64,000 nucleotides of DNA from Tenodera sinensis (Eukaryota; Arthropoda; Insecta; Mantodea; Mantidae), in the NCBI GenBank assembly GCA_030765045.1, contig CM060967.1, positions 20,279,284 through 20,343,283 of the forward strand, given 5' to 3'. A program made the translations under genes and the position numbers. Shown here piece by piece: positions 22,719-34,104 of this stretch (position 1 is its first letter; every line of letters starts with the position of its first letter). The notes below the pieces were generated by a model that saw only the letters and a program-made list of their open reading frames with translations, searched no databases and was not told the DNA's origin.

Positions 22719-24234
22719 GTACGGGACCTATTTGCGTCCCAACAAAAATTCTCGGGACGCGAGACACACAAGTACAAAAAGGGGACTGTCCCGTTTTTCA
22801 CGGGACGAATAGCAGACTTAGCTAAGGAAAACCCCTAGATATCCTCAAAATAACGACTATACATACCGCCCACAGACCGGAGGTGCAGAGAGATTTTATT
22901 TGGCGCTCATTGTGCAGTACAATAGTCCACCAGTATTATGGAGAGGACTTTATATGTAGTAAACTGATATATCAAAATTATACATAAAAGTTCGGACTAC
23001 ATTTTATTTTACAATTATTGAGCGTGCCCAAGTATGCAACACCGCGGTCTAGAATAATTGTTGGCAGCCTTGAATGTACGAGATGCACAAGTGCTTCCTA
23101 GCGGTGTATTTGAAAATGATTGTCATGCAGCGCCTAAAATGCAAGTTTCGGGTGGGAGACTCGGGAAGTGTAGCATCATAAACTGCAATTTCATTTGGCA
23201 AATAATTTTGAATTTCGAGACAATATACAGAGATGGCAGCATAGGTAATATTATACAGTATAACTAATATATTTTATCTTCTGAAAGTATAATCCTACAG
23301 TAGTTGAAAAATAATTATGATTTCGTAAAGCATATCATAATCTGCTGTGGATAAAGGGAATAGTAGTCCTTATAATTAGGTGTTTACACTTTGTAAGCAT
23401 ATCGTTCTCGTTACCGGAGGCACATATGTCTCCAATAGCGCTTAGAAAGAGGGGTTGAACATGTTTCGCTCGTGTGGTGTACTGTAATGCTGAAAAGACG
23501 GTAGAGTTACTCACAGGGACAGCCGTTTCATTGCACTTTGACTTTGGCTAGTCCTGTAATTGTGGGTAGGTTCTACATAATTTTTGGAATACGGGTTGGT
23601 GCGCTAACCCGTGGCCAACCCTCTGGCTGTGATACAGTCATTTGCTTGAGGCAGTTTGAAATCTAAGGCTAGAATGTGGCTTGAATATTCTTTCAGGTAC
23701 GGAAAGGAATGAGCGAAGCATGCGATTCCGTATGCATAGAGGAAATGTCGAGTGAGTCGAGTATAATCTGAGAGTGAGTCCTTCGGTAAATGCTCGATAA
23801 CGCTCGATAAGTTATTTGTGCGCTCAAAATTGTCATACGAATACGTCACGTTAGCCAATAAGAAACCTTCGTAAACATAAACAAAGTGTTTCAATCGACA
23901 TGGCGGGAGAAACTTACAAGAGAATACTTTTATACTTAGGAAAACAATATTTTAATTTAGAAAAATAAAATGTAATTGAAATAAGGATGTTATAAGCGTT
24001 TCAAAAAGAAAGGCAGCATAGGAGGAAAACAAACATCAGTTTAACAGCAATGATGCAGCGTCCAAGGTAAGGAAATAAGTTTGGTTAAGTGTGTAATATA
24101 ACCGAATTTCAAACACAATTTATTGGTTTAATTTATTCAGATGTAATTATGTATTTTTTCTACGTGCAGTAGAATGTTATGAGGAAATGCTACAGATGTA
24201 AACAAACCATTCATAACACAAATGAAAATAAGAA
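22719..24234. other. Unassigned DNA between repeats
   Basis: Contains a local palindromic cluster of GGGAC/GTCCC words (22,720-22,815) and a GGGTTGG/CCAACCC pair near 23595-23625 that look like decayed transposon termini. No coding sequence was recognised. Confidence 0.35.
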
Positions 24235-24604
24235 CATTTACCCAGGACCCTGTTACCACATCATATGCACACACTAAACCAAACCTAACTCAGCCAAAAC
24301 GAAAACGAGGCTTGACGGCCAAATAAAACTTTCAAAATCGTAATCATCAATAACAATTTCAACATAAATACATTAATCAATCATTTTAGCATATATTATA
24401 CTCGTTTATAAACATTTATTTGATAAATATCCGCCGCATACGTGAAATAAAACCACTGCATTGTACGTACAAAATTAGCTCATTAATAAAAAACGAAGCT
24501 TGAGCGCCAAATAAAACTTTCAAAATCTTAATTAGCAATAAAAACTGCATCGATTGCACTATGTTTCATTCCTTTTCTCGAGCGGCCGATTTTGTAAACA
24601 ATTA
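24235..24604 (-). repeat. Relative of the 47-kb foldback element (one arm plus loop)
   Basis: aaccactgcattgtacgtac, atatccgccgcata and ttctcgagcggccgattttg reproduce the right arm of the element at 47042-47758, and caggaccctgttacca reproduces its loop. Only one arm is present. Confidence 0.75.
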
Positions 24605-24674
24605 CCAAATATATTATTTTGTTCACGTTGCCCAGCTCATTTACTGCAGCAACAATAACTGTCATACCATTTAT

Positions 24675-24760
24675 TATTATCATCATCATCAATCATCGTT
24701 ATTTTATTATATTATTATTAGTGTTGTTATTATTACTACTATCATCATCATTATTATGTT
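24675..24760. repeat. ATT/ATC trinucleotide microsatellite
   Basis: Interrupted (ATT)n/(ATC)n tract. Confidence 0.8.
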
Positions 24761-24844
24761 ACACACTCACACTGTTGCTCAAGAAAACATTCCTACAGGC
24801 TCTTACTCATAAGGTAATTTAAGAAGCTAACGCAATACATTTTT

Positions 24845-25697
24845 ACTTTCTCTACTGGTAAGTAGGGGAAGTATTGTATTCCACCCAAAAATTCGATGCC
24901 GAGATTTCACCGGAAATACATGTTTTGGGACCCCCTGAATCCAAAAAAAGCATTTTTAGAAAAAGGTCCGTCTGTGTGTCACTGTCAGTCTGTGGACAGC
25001 ATAACTCAAAAACGAAAAGTCGGTTAAAAACCAAAGTTGGTATTTAAGTTTAATGTCTTTCAAGGATGTGACACGAAGATTTTGAAGAAAATAGCCCCAC
25101 CCTAAACTACCCTTTACATGGAAAATTTTTCCAAAATTTTTATTTTCTTGAAAATGACTCTAACGATTTTGATTACAATGTCATATGTTTGAGATATTTT
25201 GATGACAAATGAAATGTATATCTTGAATTTTCTGGCTATAGCCCCTGTAGTCGTATTTACTCTGGACGACTTTTGCATAACTGGTAAACTGTTAGAGATA
25301 GACCAAATCATACTATACAAAAAATTTAGATCTTGCTAAAATACACAATTTATGTCTCAATAAATTTTCTTGTAGGGTGAACCATTTCGGAGATATTCCT
25401 TGTTATGTGTATGAGTTTCGGAAAACTTAGAACTTTCGTGAAATGGGTCATCGTTGTTCATTTTTTTATATGTTACGTGTGCAAAGAGAAAGGAATCTCA
25501 AAGCTTTAAAAGATTTGACTATCGCACAAAGCCTACTGTATTCTAATATTCCCTTTGCACCTACAAGGAAATAAGCAATAAGATAATTTGTACAAATGTT
25601 TATTTTAACTAATGAAGAAGATATAGGAATAAGAGTTAGTAAGAATGGTTAGTACAAAAGTAGAGAAAGTCATGTGAGTGCAACACATCAGATTTTT
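24845..25697 (+). repeat. Unclassified ~850-bp repeat family U, copy 1
   Basis: Starts ACTTTCTCTACT and carries AGTAGAGAAAGT (25659-25670) near its end, followed by catgtgagtgcaacacatca. Interior landmarks are aagtaggggaagtattgtat, tctgtggacagcataactca and aaaacgaaaagtcggttaaa. No long reading frame. The same unit occurs inverted at 26374-27410 and 60524-61346, and as end fragments at 35095 and 56765. Confidence 0.8.
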
Positions 25698-26373
25698 GTA
25701 CTTAACGCAGGGCTACCCTGAACATTCCAACTTATGTAATAATATAATGAAAATTGAACCACAGAAGTGGAACATTATTCAAATTTTCATGTGGCTATAC
25801 CAAATACTTCATATATGCTATACAATTACTCATCTTCTAAGAAATTTTTTCTAACACTTTTCAGTGTACAAAATGTCCCATATGTTAAAAGTTGTTCATT
25901 TAGCTTAGTGAAACTTGCAGGTTCATAATATGTAAATAAGCAATTTCATAATCCTGTTTTCTTATACGTGCCCATATTTTGAAAATTATGTGATATTTAA
26001 ATATGAGATGTTAAATATAACACCATACACCATCAACAGCTTCAGCCACAGTAAATACCTGCCCAATGACAACAATGGAAGCAGCTCCCACTTTAACCCA
26101 TCCCATGCAGCAGCCAAACCAATAAACAAAGACGTAACCAACTATCATACGCCCACACATGCTAAGCGCGTAAAACCTGTGAAACCAAACAGCTCCGTAT
26201 CAGCTGTCAAGACTAGCAGAGTACTATGGTCACATCACTGAGGATGTTCAACGCAGTTTCAAATGAAATGTCTGGAAGGAGAATTTCCGCGCCCACGGCC
26301 CACAAGCCTGGATAATCATCTTGTATTTTATGAAAAAAGTTGCTATTTTCAAACATTTTTGAGGTAACATAGC
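25698..26373. other. Spacer between two inverted copies of repeat U
   Basis: A + frame at 25990-26241 is Asn/Ser/Lys/Pro-rich (HAAAKPINKDVTNYHTPTHA) and unrecognised. It could be a host sequence or the unique part of a composite element. Confidence 0.3.
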
Positions 26374-26737
26374 AAAAAATCTGATGTGTTGCACTCACAT
26401 GACTTTTTCTACTCTTGTACTAACCATTCTTAGAAACTCCTATTCCTATATCTTCTTCGTGTTAGTTGAGATAAACATTTACAGAAATTATCTTACTGCT
26501 TATTTCCTTGTAGGTGCAAGGGGAATATGGGAATACTGTAGGCTTTGAACGATCTTTTAAAGCTTTAAGATCCCGTTCTCTTTGCACGCTTAACATATAA
26601 GAAAATGAACAACGATGTTCCATTTCATGAAAGTTTTAAAGTTTTCCAAACCTGACACACATAACAAGCAATATCTTCAAAATGGTTCACTCTACAAAAA
26701 AATTTATTCAGAGAAAAATTGTGTATTTTAGCGAGAT

Positions 26738-26907
26738 CTTCACCACTCTGTCCTCTATGTGATCTGCAAGAGGAAATGGATCGAGACCACCTTCAAATAT
26801 GCCCGGCCACTTCTAATGCCCCATCCATCAATGAAAAATATTGGAGAGCAAGAGGATTAATGACTTCATTGTCAGAAATCCAGCATTAGCTAACAACAAC
26901 AACATTT
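26738..26907 (+). mobile_element. I-type LINE, 3'-terminal fragment
   Basis: Nearly identical to 18805-18970: it encodes SPLCPLCDLQEEMD..., then YWRARGLMTSLSEIQH stop, then ctaacaacaacaac. Only about 170 bp are present, an extreme 5' truncation. It sits inside repeat U copy 2. Confidence 0.88.
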
Positions 26908-27268
26908 TTTTTGTATTTGTCTATCTCTTACAGTTTACGAGTTATTCAAAAGTCATCCAGACTAAACTGGACTACATAGGCTATAGCCAGAAAATTCAAA
27001 ATATACATTTCATTTGTTATAAAAGTATTTCAAACATATTGCATTTTAATGAAAATAGTTACTGCCATTTTCAAGAAAATCATAATTTTGGAAAAAATTT
27101 CACACGCAAAGGGTAGTTTGGGCTGGGGCTATTTTCTTCAAAATCTTCGTGACGCATCTTTGAAAGACATTAAACGTAAGTACCAACTTTGGTTTTTAAC
27201 CGACTTTTCGTTTTTGAGTTATGCTGTCCATAGACACACACACACACACAGACCTTTTTCTAAAATTG

Positions 27269-27269
<1 letters not shown>

Positions 27270-27315
<46 letters not shown>
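27270..27315. repeat. Poly(T) tract, 46 nt
   Basis: Uninterrupted T run inside repeat U copy 2, preceded by a (CA)n tract at 27235-27250. Copy 3 has 31 T at the same place and copy 1 has almost none. Confidence 0.9.
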
Positions 27316-27317
<2 letters not shown>

Positions 27318-27412
27318 TCAGGGGTCTCAAAACATATATTTTCGGAGAAATCTCGACACCGAATTTTTGGGTGGAATACAGTACTTCCCCTACTTACCGT
27401 AGAGAAAGTAAA

Positions 27413-29145
27413 AAGATTTTAAACAAATGTCAAAAGAATATTTTCTAAAAATAAAAATGTGCTCTTTTTATACTATTTACCAATCAAAAACAGAAAGTCA
27501 CTTTTAAAAATTCAAACTTTATGACACGTAGAACATTTTATATTATAGCAAATAATGTTTACAATATTTTCATACAAAATAATTAAAGATTCAGTGTAGC
27601 CTTACAGGACATTTAAATGTCAGCGCCCACCTGCACATGTGTTTTGAAATGGTTGCATATTGATCTAAAGTGCTACAAATGATAAAAATAGCACAGTTTC
27701 TATTTCTGCATACCCCAAATTACCAAAAATACTGAAAAAGAAAATTTCAAGATTTTAAACATCTTTAGTGTAGGCTTGTCTTTATTTAAAGCAGATTATT
27801 ATTTGTTTATTGTTGTCTTTAATAACAGCATTGATTGTTTTACATTTATGTGTTGCAGATCAGTCGTGTACAGATCTGCGTAGTGACGTGGATGACCCTG
27901 TACAGTGCAAGAAGGCAATAAGGATTTAAATACTGCTATGACAGTGGTTGCCTGCAAACAGTATTTAATGAATCTGCTTCTGGTGCTCCTCCATCACCAT
28001 CAAAGCCCATCCAAGAAAACACATTACATGGCAGAATCTTATGGAGGAAAAATTAGAAATGAGGCTCAAAAGGCATAGGCTCCAGTTGAAGTATGATGCA
28101 AAGCTGCAGTCCTTTCGGGCAGCTTGTTGTAGAAGATGCAAGAGAAAGGAGGGAAAACACTAGGAAGGAAGAAGAGAGGAGGAGAAAAGTATTCAAGGTA
28201 GAGGAGAGAAGAAATGAGGAAATGCATTTATTGGAGTCGGAAATTAAAAAAACGAAAACAAATGGGTTAGTTAAAAATTAGTTTATATTATTGCTTTTTT
28301 TTATTTCGTTATTCATTTATTTAAGTTTTGATGTATTGATAATATATTTCTTTTAAGACAAAATGTTAAAAGAGTACACCGGAAACTCATTATAAAACAT
28401 TGTATAAACATGTTTTGTAAACTCTGATTTTTAACATTGCTTAAAGTGTAATGTCCTTTGAGTCGGTAGGGTATATAAGACTACATAAATGTAATACAAA
28501 ACATGCTCAAGTTTATGCCTAACACTGGGAAGAGAAACTTCTTGAAATTAATGTTTTGCCTATTCTAAATCTAATTAGTCCCAATGTTGAGAGGGGTAAC
28601 ATTGTTACAACAGAAATCCTGGTATCATTGTTGAATAAACAATATAATCGACAGCTTAATGTTGAATAAATAATATAGTTGACAGCTTACATACAATTTT
28701 GAAGTTTAAATCAAGCGGTCGCATTCAGTGATGGTTGATGTAAGCGGAGACATCTTGTGGGATTTTCTGCAAACATTCACCCCGGTGAAACAGTCAGGAA
28801 GTGTGACAAATGTTTCCTGTTTTTACTTATGTAAAGTATGTGGTGCTATTTTTCTGAATTTTACACAAGATTACACAGCCTGAAGAAGTTACAAGTCATC
28901 TTTATTGTGGTCTACATATAGATAAGTAAGAGTTTAGAATAAGCATAATATAGAAAAGATAAAGCAGGGAATACTAAATAAGTGTTTTCTTGCTGTAAGT
29001 GAAAATCTAAATTCTTTATTTAGCTCATTGTAAACACACAAGCAGCTCATTCTCCTCTCACATTTATAATTTATTGTAAAGTGGTAAAGATTGTACATTA
29101 GGTGGACCAGATTTTCATTAAATTATTCTTAATTGGTATAAAAAT
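27413..29145. other. AT-rich DNA with a charged ORF remnant
   Basis: Mostly unassigned. From 27,840 to 28,280 on + there are broken frames with APPSPSKP, MEEKLEMRLKRHRLQLKYD and the charged tail RERRENTRKEEERRRKVF. This resembles the coiled-coil end of transposon-associated Myb/MADF-type proteins. The identification is weak. Confidence 0.3.
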
Positions 29146-29761
29146 TGTAAAATGGATAAGAAAAGGCAAACAAAGAAATCTCTTGCGGCAAGAAAAAATA
29201 TGTCTAGATGGCAAACTGGCAAATCTGAGGGGAAAAGAACCATAACTAGACCTACAGTAGATCTTGAAGAAACAGGTTCAAGCAGAAAAAAATGTATAAA
29301 GTTCTCCAAGCATGGTGAAAGTGAAATAAATGTGAACTAGCAAATCCAGATTGGTGAAGTTTTGAAACAAATATTTAATAGTTTAACTTGCTCAGATTGT
29401 GGCTGTCAAGGGTTGGAAGCAAAATTTTGTAGCACGAAAGGTTTTGCTAGTAAATTGATTGTAGGGTGCTCTTCTTGTACTAAAATGCTTGTGAACACAT
29501 ATACTAGTCCTAGAGTTGCTAGACCACCCTTTGATGTGAATAGGAAAATGGTTTATTCATTTCTAGGCATTGAGAAAGGTCATGCAGGTATGCAGAAATT
29601 TTGTACGATCATGGGTATGGAATGTGTGAGTTCCTGTACCTACAATTCTCATCTCTTAGATAGAAGTAAAGAAAGTGATTTGCTGCAGTGTGAAGTGTTA
29701 AGTATGGCACACAAGGCTGTTCGTTGTGCTCACTTAGATGTGAATCCAGATCTATCTGAGC

Positions 29762-30626
29762 CAGTGGCAGCTATTCAGGTGAAGTTCCACTTCACCAGTT
29801 TTAATTGTATTAAATATGATATAGGTGTTTAATTTGTTATGTGCTTAAATATAGAACCATTCGGAAATATATCTGTGAGGGTAAAGGGGAGGATGAAATC
29901 TAGCAGCTGCCTGCTTTCTCTCTCATTCTTTAGCCTTGACCTATTTCTGTCAGCCAGCATATAGCTGCATGTTTATATCTGGTTGCCATGACAACAAAGC
30001 AGAATATAAGGTTCCACGTACTGCTAAGTAACCCTGCTATGATGGTAAAGTGCAGCTACTTAGTTCAGAGATTCAGCGAACCTCAGCCCCTTGTAGAGGC
30101 TAGTCTATCGGTTTATTGCCCTCATGAAACTCACCTTCCCCTCTTATTGTTGTAATTAACTAAAACATGTAAAAGTACTGTTCAGGTAAAGTGGTTGTGT
30201 ACTCAAGTTGCCCATTTTACTGTAGTTAGCTTCGCTACAACTTCTGCTCTGTTTAGTTAAAGTTAGTGGTGAAATGAGTGTGCAAAATGATATTGTTTGT
30301 AGTATATTACACATGCCATTTTCCCGGTGGACTGGTTGTGATAAAAGGGATGTGCTATTAACAAGAAGACCAACCCCTATTCTTAATTTATCGGCACAAA
30401 AAGTGGAACATAAAGGTGTGAAATGTTACAAAAAGCATTTTAAAGGTTCGTGGACAGTGAATATGACAGTTATTATATGGAAAAACTGTTTTGTTGGCCT
30501 TGCCTTTCACTTGGGGTAAAAAAGACTGTGGAACAGGGCTGGAACAGAAAGGACAGAAGACTCAACTTAATATACAAGCAATAGATATGTTGCTTCACCT
30601 ATAGTTTAGGTCACGAGCTGCCACTG
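29762..30626 (+). mobile_element. hAT element inside the Mutator-like gene, perfect 8-bp TSD
   Basis: 865 bp. The ends CAGTGGCAGCT / AGCTGCCACTG are terminal inverted repeats, and ATCTGAGC is duplicated at 29754-29761 and 30627-30634. Excision rejoins the host frame (DLSEL-DFIDIS). The left terminus happens to be open in the host frame, which makes the host ORF appear to run on for another 23 codons. Confidence 0.92.
30274..30570 (+). pseudogene. hAT transposase N-terminal (TTF-type zinc finger) fragment
   Basis: Reads MSVQNDIVCSILHMPFSRWT, RRPTPILNLS and KCYKKHFKGSWTVNMTVI, then, after a frame change, LFCWPCLSLGVKKTVEQGW. The order 'ND.V...PFS...RPTP.L...Y....W......LFCWPCLL' is that of TTF-type zinc-finger hAT transposases. 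Nothing of the catalytic core remains. It lies inside the 29762-30626 element. Confidence 0.6.
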
Positions 30627-30741
30627 ATCTGAGCTTGACTTTATTGATATTTCTGTGTCATATGTTACTTGGCATAAGAGAGGGCATATTTCTATGTGTG
30701 GAATTGGGATTGTGATAGATGTTCTCATAAGTTTGGTGATA

Positions 30742-31056
30742 AGTAAACCCCACTGCAACAGTCCATGAAGGGTCCAGCCACTGTGTCCCCCACCTCTGCC
30801 CACTACAGGCATCATTGGTGGGGTGGAGTACTGGAGGGTGGTACATGCTCAGCACCCCGAGTCCTCCTGGCCAGTTATGCTGCCTTCTCGACCTGGGGGC
30901 CGCTGCTTCTCCATCAAGTAGCTCCTCAATTGCCCCCCCCCCCCTGCCTGGGACCTCCCAGCAGGGGAAAAATCCCCATGCTGGTACTGGGGATCGAACC
31001 CAGGTGCTTTGCACCAGAGGCAAGCACGCTACTAACAGCACTACAGAGACGGTCCA
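30742..31056 (-). repeat. tRNA-derived SINE (family C) inside the Mutator-like gene
   Basis: On the minus strand the head shows TAGTAGCGTGCTTGCCTC (A box) and GGGTTCGATCCCCAGTACC (B box), then a GC-rich body. The near-repeat gtttggt(g/c)ata flanks it (about 30730-30741 and 31057-31067). The second copy is at 60187-60507. Confidence 0.82.
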
Positions 31057-31525
31057 GGTTTGGTCATAGATTTTGAAATTAAATCCAAATATTGTCGCAC
31101 ATGTCCAATGAAAAGTAAAGAGTTAGGTGAAAGCAGTGATGAATATAAAGCATGGGTTAAGAATCGCAAAGAAAATGGTACATGTGAGGCAACTTATTCA
31201 GGATGTTCTGGATCTATGGAAGCTGCTGCTGACAAAGATCCATTGCCTTGTGTAACATGCATTACTCTACCATTGTTTCTGATGGTGAGTCATAGACCCA
31301 ACTGCTTCTTCAATCCTTATCAGTGTATGGTCCAAATATTCAAATTACCAAAGATGAATGTCTGAATCACATTGCTAAACGTTTGGGAACAGGCCTCAGA
31401 CACCCTGTGAAAGAATCAAAATGAAAGGTAGTTCTCGGAGGAAAGAAACCAGGCAGTTATTGTTACATCGTTACTGCGTCTTTACTAAGACCAAAGATTG
31501 TTTGCTGTGAAATATAATGTGTCCT

Positions 31526-31940
31526 CACACTCAAGGGTCCGGAAGGCAAGTCTGTGTGACTGACCTGATCACTCGGAGATCTCGAAGGCGAGTCTGCGTG
31601 ACTGACCTGATCAATCAGAGTCCGGAAGGCAAGTCTGTGTGACTGACCTGCTTGCTCGCGGTCTGGAAGGCAGGTGGTTGCTTTGCACGCTCACGGTAAT
31701 AAGTCACCTTCCAATTTCCCCTCATTTACCCTTTAAAAACTCGGCATCATGATGCTATCAATGCCTTTCACTTCTTAATTGCCTTCTACACTGGCAACAG
31801 GGTTTTGCTGAAGCATACATGACCATCCCTTGTTTTCCTGGTTCAGCACACCTGCACTAAGCAATTTCCAGGAAAACTGGTGTTACAGGGTTTTAGCCTG
31901 ATTACCTGGCGCTTGCCACCAATGACTTGTCTGTAACATT
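31526..31940. mobile_element. Possible insertion bounded by a 9-bp repeat, with tandem repeats
   Basis: ATGTGTCCT occurs at 31517-31525 and 31941-31949. The enclosed ~415 bp is unlike the surrounding transposase-derived sequence and holds a 41-bp tandem array. No terminal inverted repeats were found, so the class is unknown. Confidence 0.4.
31538..31680. repeat. 41-42-bp tandem repeats, about 3.3 units
   Basis: Units start tccggaaggcaagtctgtgt (31538), tctcgaaggcgagtctgcgt (31580), tccggaaggcaagtctgtgt (31621) and a partial tctggaaggcagg (31662); each full unit continues gactgacctg. Confidence 0.85.
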
Positions 31941-32233
31941 ATGTGTCCTTTCTGACAATTTTAACCATGAACAATATTCCGCTATCCGTACCTTTTATAC
32001 ATGCAATGATTGTAATATTTTTTGATTATTTAATTCTGCCATGTGAAGCAGTATTATTTCCATAACTATAGCGTTCATAATTTCGGCTTCACAACTGATG
32101 ATAAGCCACAACATTTTAAATGTCCTGGAGGTGAATTATTTTGGTGCTTTTATAATCGAGCTGTTGCTAAAGGTGAGGATCCCCCCAAACATGAAGGAAA
32201 CAGGAGAACATTTCTTTCACCCAGTGTAGTGAG

Positions 32234-32788
32234 CAGGGGCGGTTCCTGGGGTAATGCCTCCGTGCCATGGCACTACCACAATAAAACAAAAAATATGCAT
32301 TTTAAATTATTTTTATACTCCACAGTTACATCGAGAATACAAGCATTAATCTTGTTACTCTTAAAGGTGCAATGAAATGGCTGGTGTGACAATGGAAAAC
32401 TATAGAAGCTGAAGGAAGTGACAGCGAGTTATAAGTTTTGTCATTCAAGAAACAACAAAACTGATTGTTGCCATTAAACAACAGATGCGTCATGTCAGAC
32501 ACAGCTGGTGGTGATATTGTGGTACATTGTTGAGGGCAGGCCTGTGGAAAGATTTTGAACGTTTATTGTGCCAGAAGACATGTGCATAATTTATTTGTGA
32601 AATTTGAGGTAGCTCCAAATTTGATCATCTACTTGCGATAAAAATCACCAGTAGTAGTAATAGTAGGAGTAGCAGTAGTAGTAGTAATAGAAGTAATAGT
32701 ATCGTAGTCATCATCATGCATTGTAAAACAAACTATTTCGGGGAACTATTCTGGCATTACCATTGCATTCATGCTTCAGCCACCACTG
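32234..32788. mobile_element. Decayed non-autonomous hAT in the Mutator-like gene
   Basis: Starts CAGGGGCGGTTCCTGG and ends CAGCCACCACTG (complement CAGTGGTGGCTG), flanked by GTAGTGAG (32226-32233) and GTAATGCA (32789-32796), a diverged 8-bp duplication. Removing it keeps the host transposase in frame (SV-MHAIMPV), which supports the borders. A trinucleotide (AGT)n tract lies inside at 32645-32700. Confidence 0.6.
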
Positions 32789-33050
32789 GTAATGCATGCA
32801 ATTATGCCAGTAATGTATAAGAGTGATGTACTAAAGGCAAAACTCAGAATGCAAACAACAGTTTGCATAGTTTAATTTGGAATAAATATCCCAAAGAAAT
32901 TTTTGTTTCCAAAAAAAATTGCAAGTTTCAGTGACTTCAGCTTATCAGTGAGTTTAATATAGGTTGTGAGGCTACTCCTTATGTATAGGAAAGGGTCGCA
33001 GCTAGTAAAGTAAGTCTAGTCAGCAAAAGAATTAGTATGTTGTCATACAC

Positions 33051-34100
33051 TTAAAACTTTAAAGCTTTCTATTTTTCAATCTTCAAAATACACCTTCTAA
33101 TACGATTCTTAATAGATTTCTTTTAAATTTTGCACACATGTTCTTAGATAGTTGCTTTATAGAACTTGGTATTTTAAGTGCTCTAGATGGGGTACTTTAA
33201 TAAAATTGTTATTGAATTGTTATTTTGAAAATTATTAATAATTTGAAAAAAAATGCATATGGAAGTAATCAATATTTTTTCTTCGAAACTTGATATAGCT
33301 AAATGAAAATGCCAGGTTTTGTAGACATAATCAAGGGGAACATGTGACCAGAGTTTAGTTTATTTATAATAAATATTTAATAAGAAGCATTTGTTGTACT
33401 ACACTAAAATTGCAGCAAACAATTTTTTTTTGCAAATACTATCATATATAGGAAAGTAAAATTTGGTAAGCCTACTAGATGTGCTTTGGCACACATGCAT
33501 ACAAATTTTCATATCATTGTGGCAAAAATTGTGGATTTTGGCCATTTTCACAAATGCCTCCCTTTAAGCTAAATTTGGTTCACATTACTTTTTATTTATA
33601 CATTGCATGTAGACTCTTGGAGAAACTAAACTCCAAGAAACTAAAACTAGAGAAACTAAAAGAAAAATTTGAAGCTCTATTGTTAAAAAATACATCTTTA
33701 TATGATTCAGAAATATGGAAATTTAAAAATATCTGCACTGGAAATGGATTATTGGTAATGCTCAGCTCAAATTTCTAGAAGGGATAAATAATTGGGAATG
33801 AGAATATGACAGAAAATGGATATTAAAAGAGATATATTATATTTCAATGAACCAATTAATATAGTTTGGAGCAAGATAGGTTACTGAAAAATGTTTTTGA
33901 ATGGATGCCATTGAGACAAAAGCATGTCCACCAACAATATGGACGAATGGAATGATGGAAACCATGAAGGAGAGACAACTTGGAGAAGGAGAATAGTTCT
34001 TTGGGAATACAAAAGGATGTCTAGTTTAATGTGTATTTTAGTGTCAGAAGATGGTTGATCCAAGTTGATACCTGGTTGATCCAGGGTCGATCCAAGATCC
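33051..34100. other. AT-rich DNA, nothing recognised
   Basis: A Lys/Leu-rich frame at 33479-33778 (LLEKLNSKKLKLEKLKEKFE) is low complexity and not identified. Confidence 0.4.
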
Positions 34101-34104
34101 TTGT

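Larger units (their letters stand above)
26374..27410 (-). repeat. Repeat family U, copy 2 (inverted; contains a LINE scrap)
   Basis: Begins aaaaatctgatgtgttgcac and ends gtagagaaagta at 27410, the mirror image of copy 1. It is interrupted at 26738-26907 by an I-type LINE 3' end and has a 46-nt T run at 27270-27315. With copy 1 it forms an inverted repeat with arms of about 0.85 kb around a 676-bp spacer. Confidence 0.8.
29152..33050 (+). pseudogene. Mutator-like transposase-domain gene, intronless, broken by insertions
   Basis: Coding pieces in one order and orientation: 29152-29761 (MDKKRQTKK...; one in-frame TAG at 29338; IFNSLTCSDCGCQGLEAKF; MVYSFLGIEKGHAGMQKFC), 30635-30741 (DFIDISVSYVTWHKRGHISM), 31057-31425 (VIDFEIKSKYCRTCPMKSK; IVSDGES; DECLNHIAKRLGTGLRHPVK), 32050-32225 (DDKPQHFKCPGGELFWCFYN) and 32797-33050 (TQNANNSLHSLIWNKYPKEI). 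I recognise these as successive blocks of the 'Mutator-like transposase domain' proteins common in arthropod genomes; 'WHKRGH' and 'CP.GE..WC.Y.RA' are diagnostic. Removing each insertion with one target duplication restores continuity in at least two places, so the gaps are insertions, not introns. Frameshifts and stops make it non-functional. The usual GDGTW motif reads SYVTW. Confidence 0.8.

Noticed and set aside
22720..22815. Terminus of a further DNA transposon with GGGAC/GTCCC words
   Set aside because: Local palindromes are suggestive, but borders, duplication and a second end could not be found.
24845..27410. A single DNA transposon with 850-bp terminal inverted repeats
   Set aside because: The same unit occurs alone at 60524-61346 and as truncated fragments, so the inverted pair is more simply two independent copies; kept as a finding rather than as one element.
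30658..31069. Overlapping open frames on both strands
   Set aside because: They fall within the GC-rich SINE (family C) and have no protein similarity.
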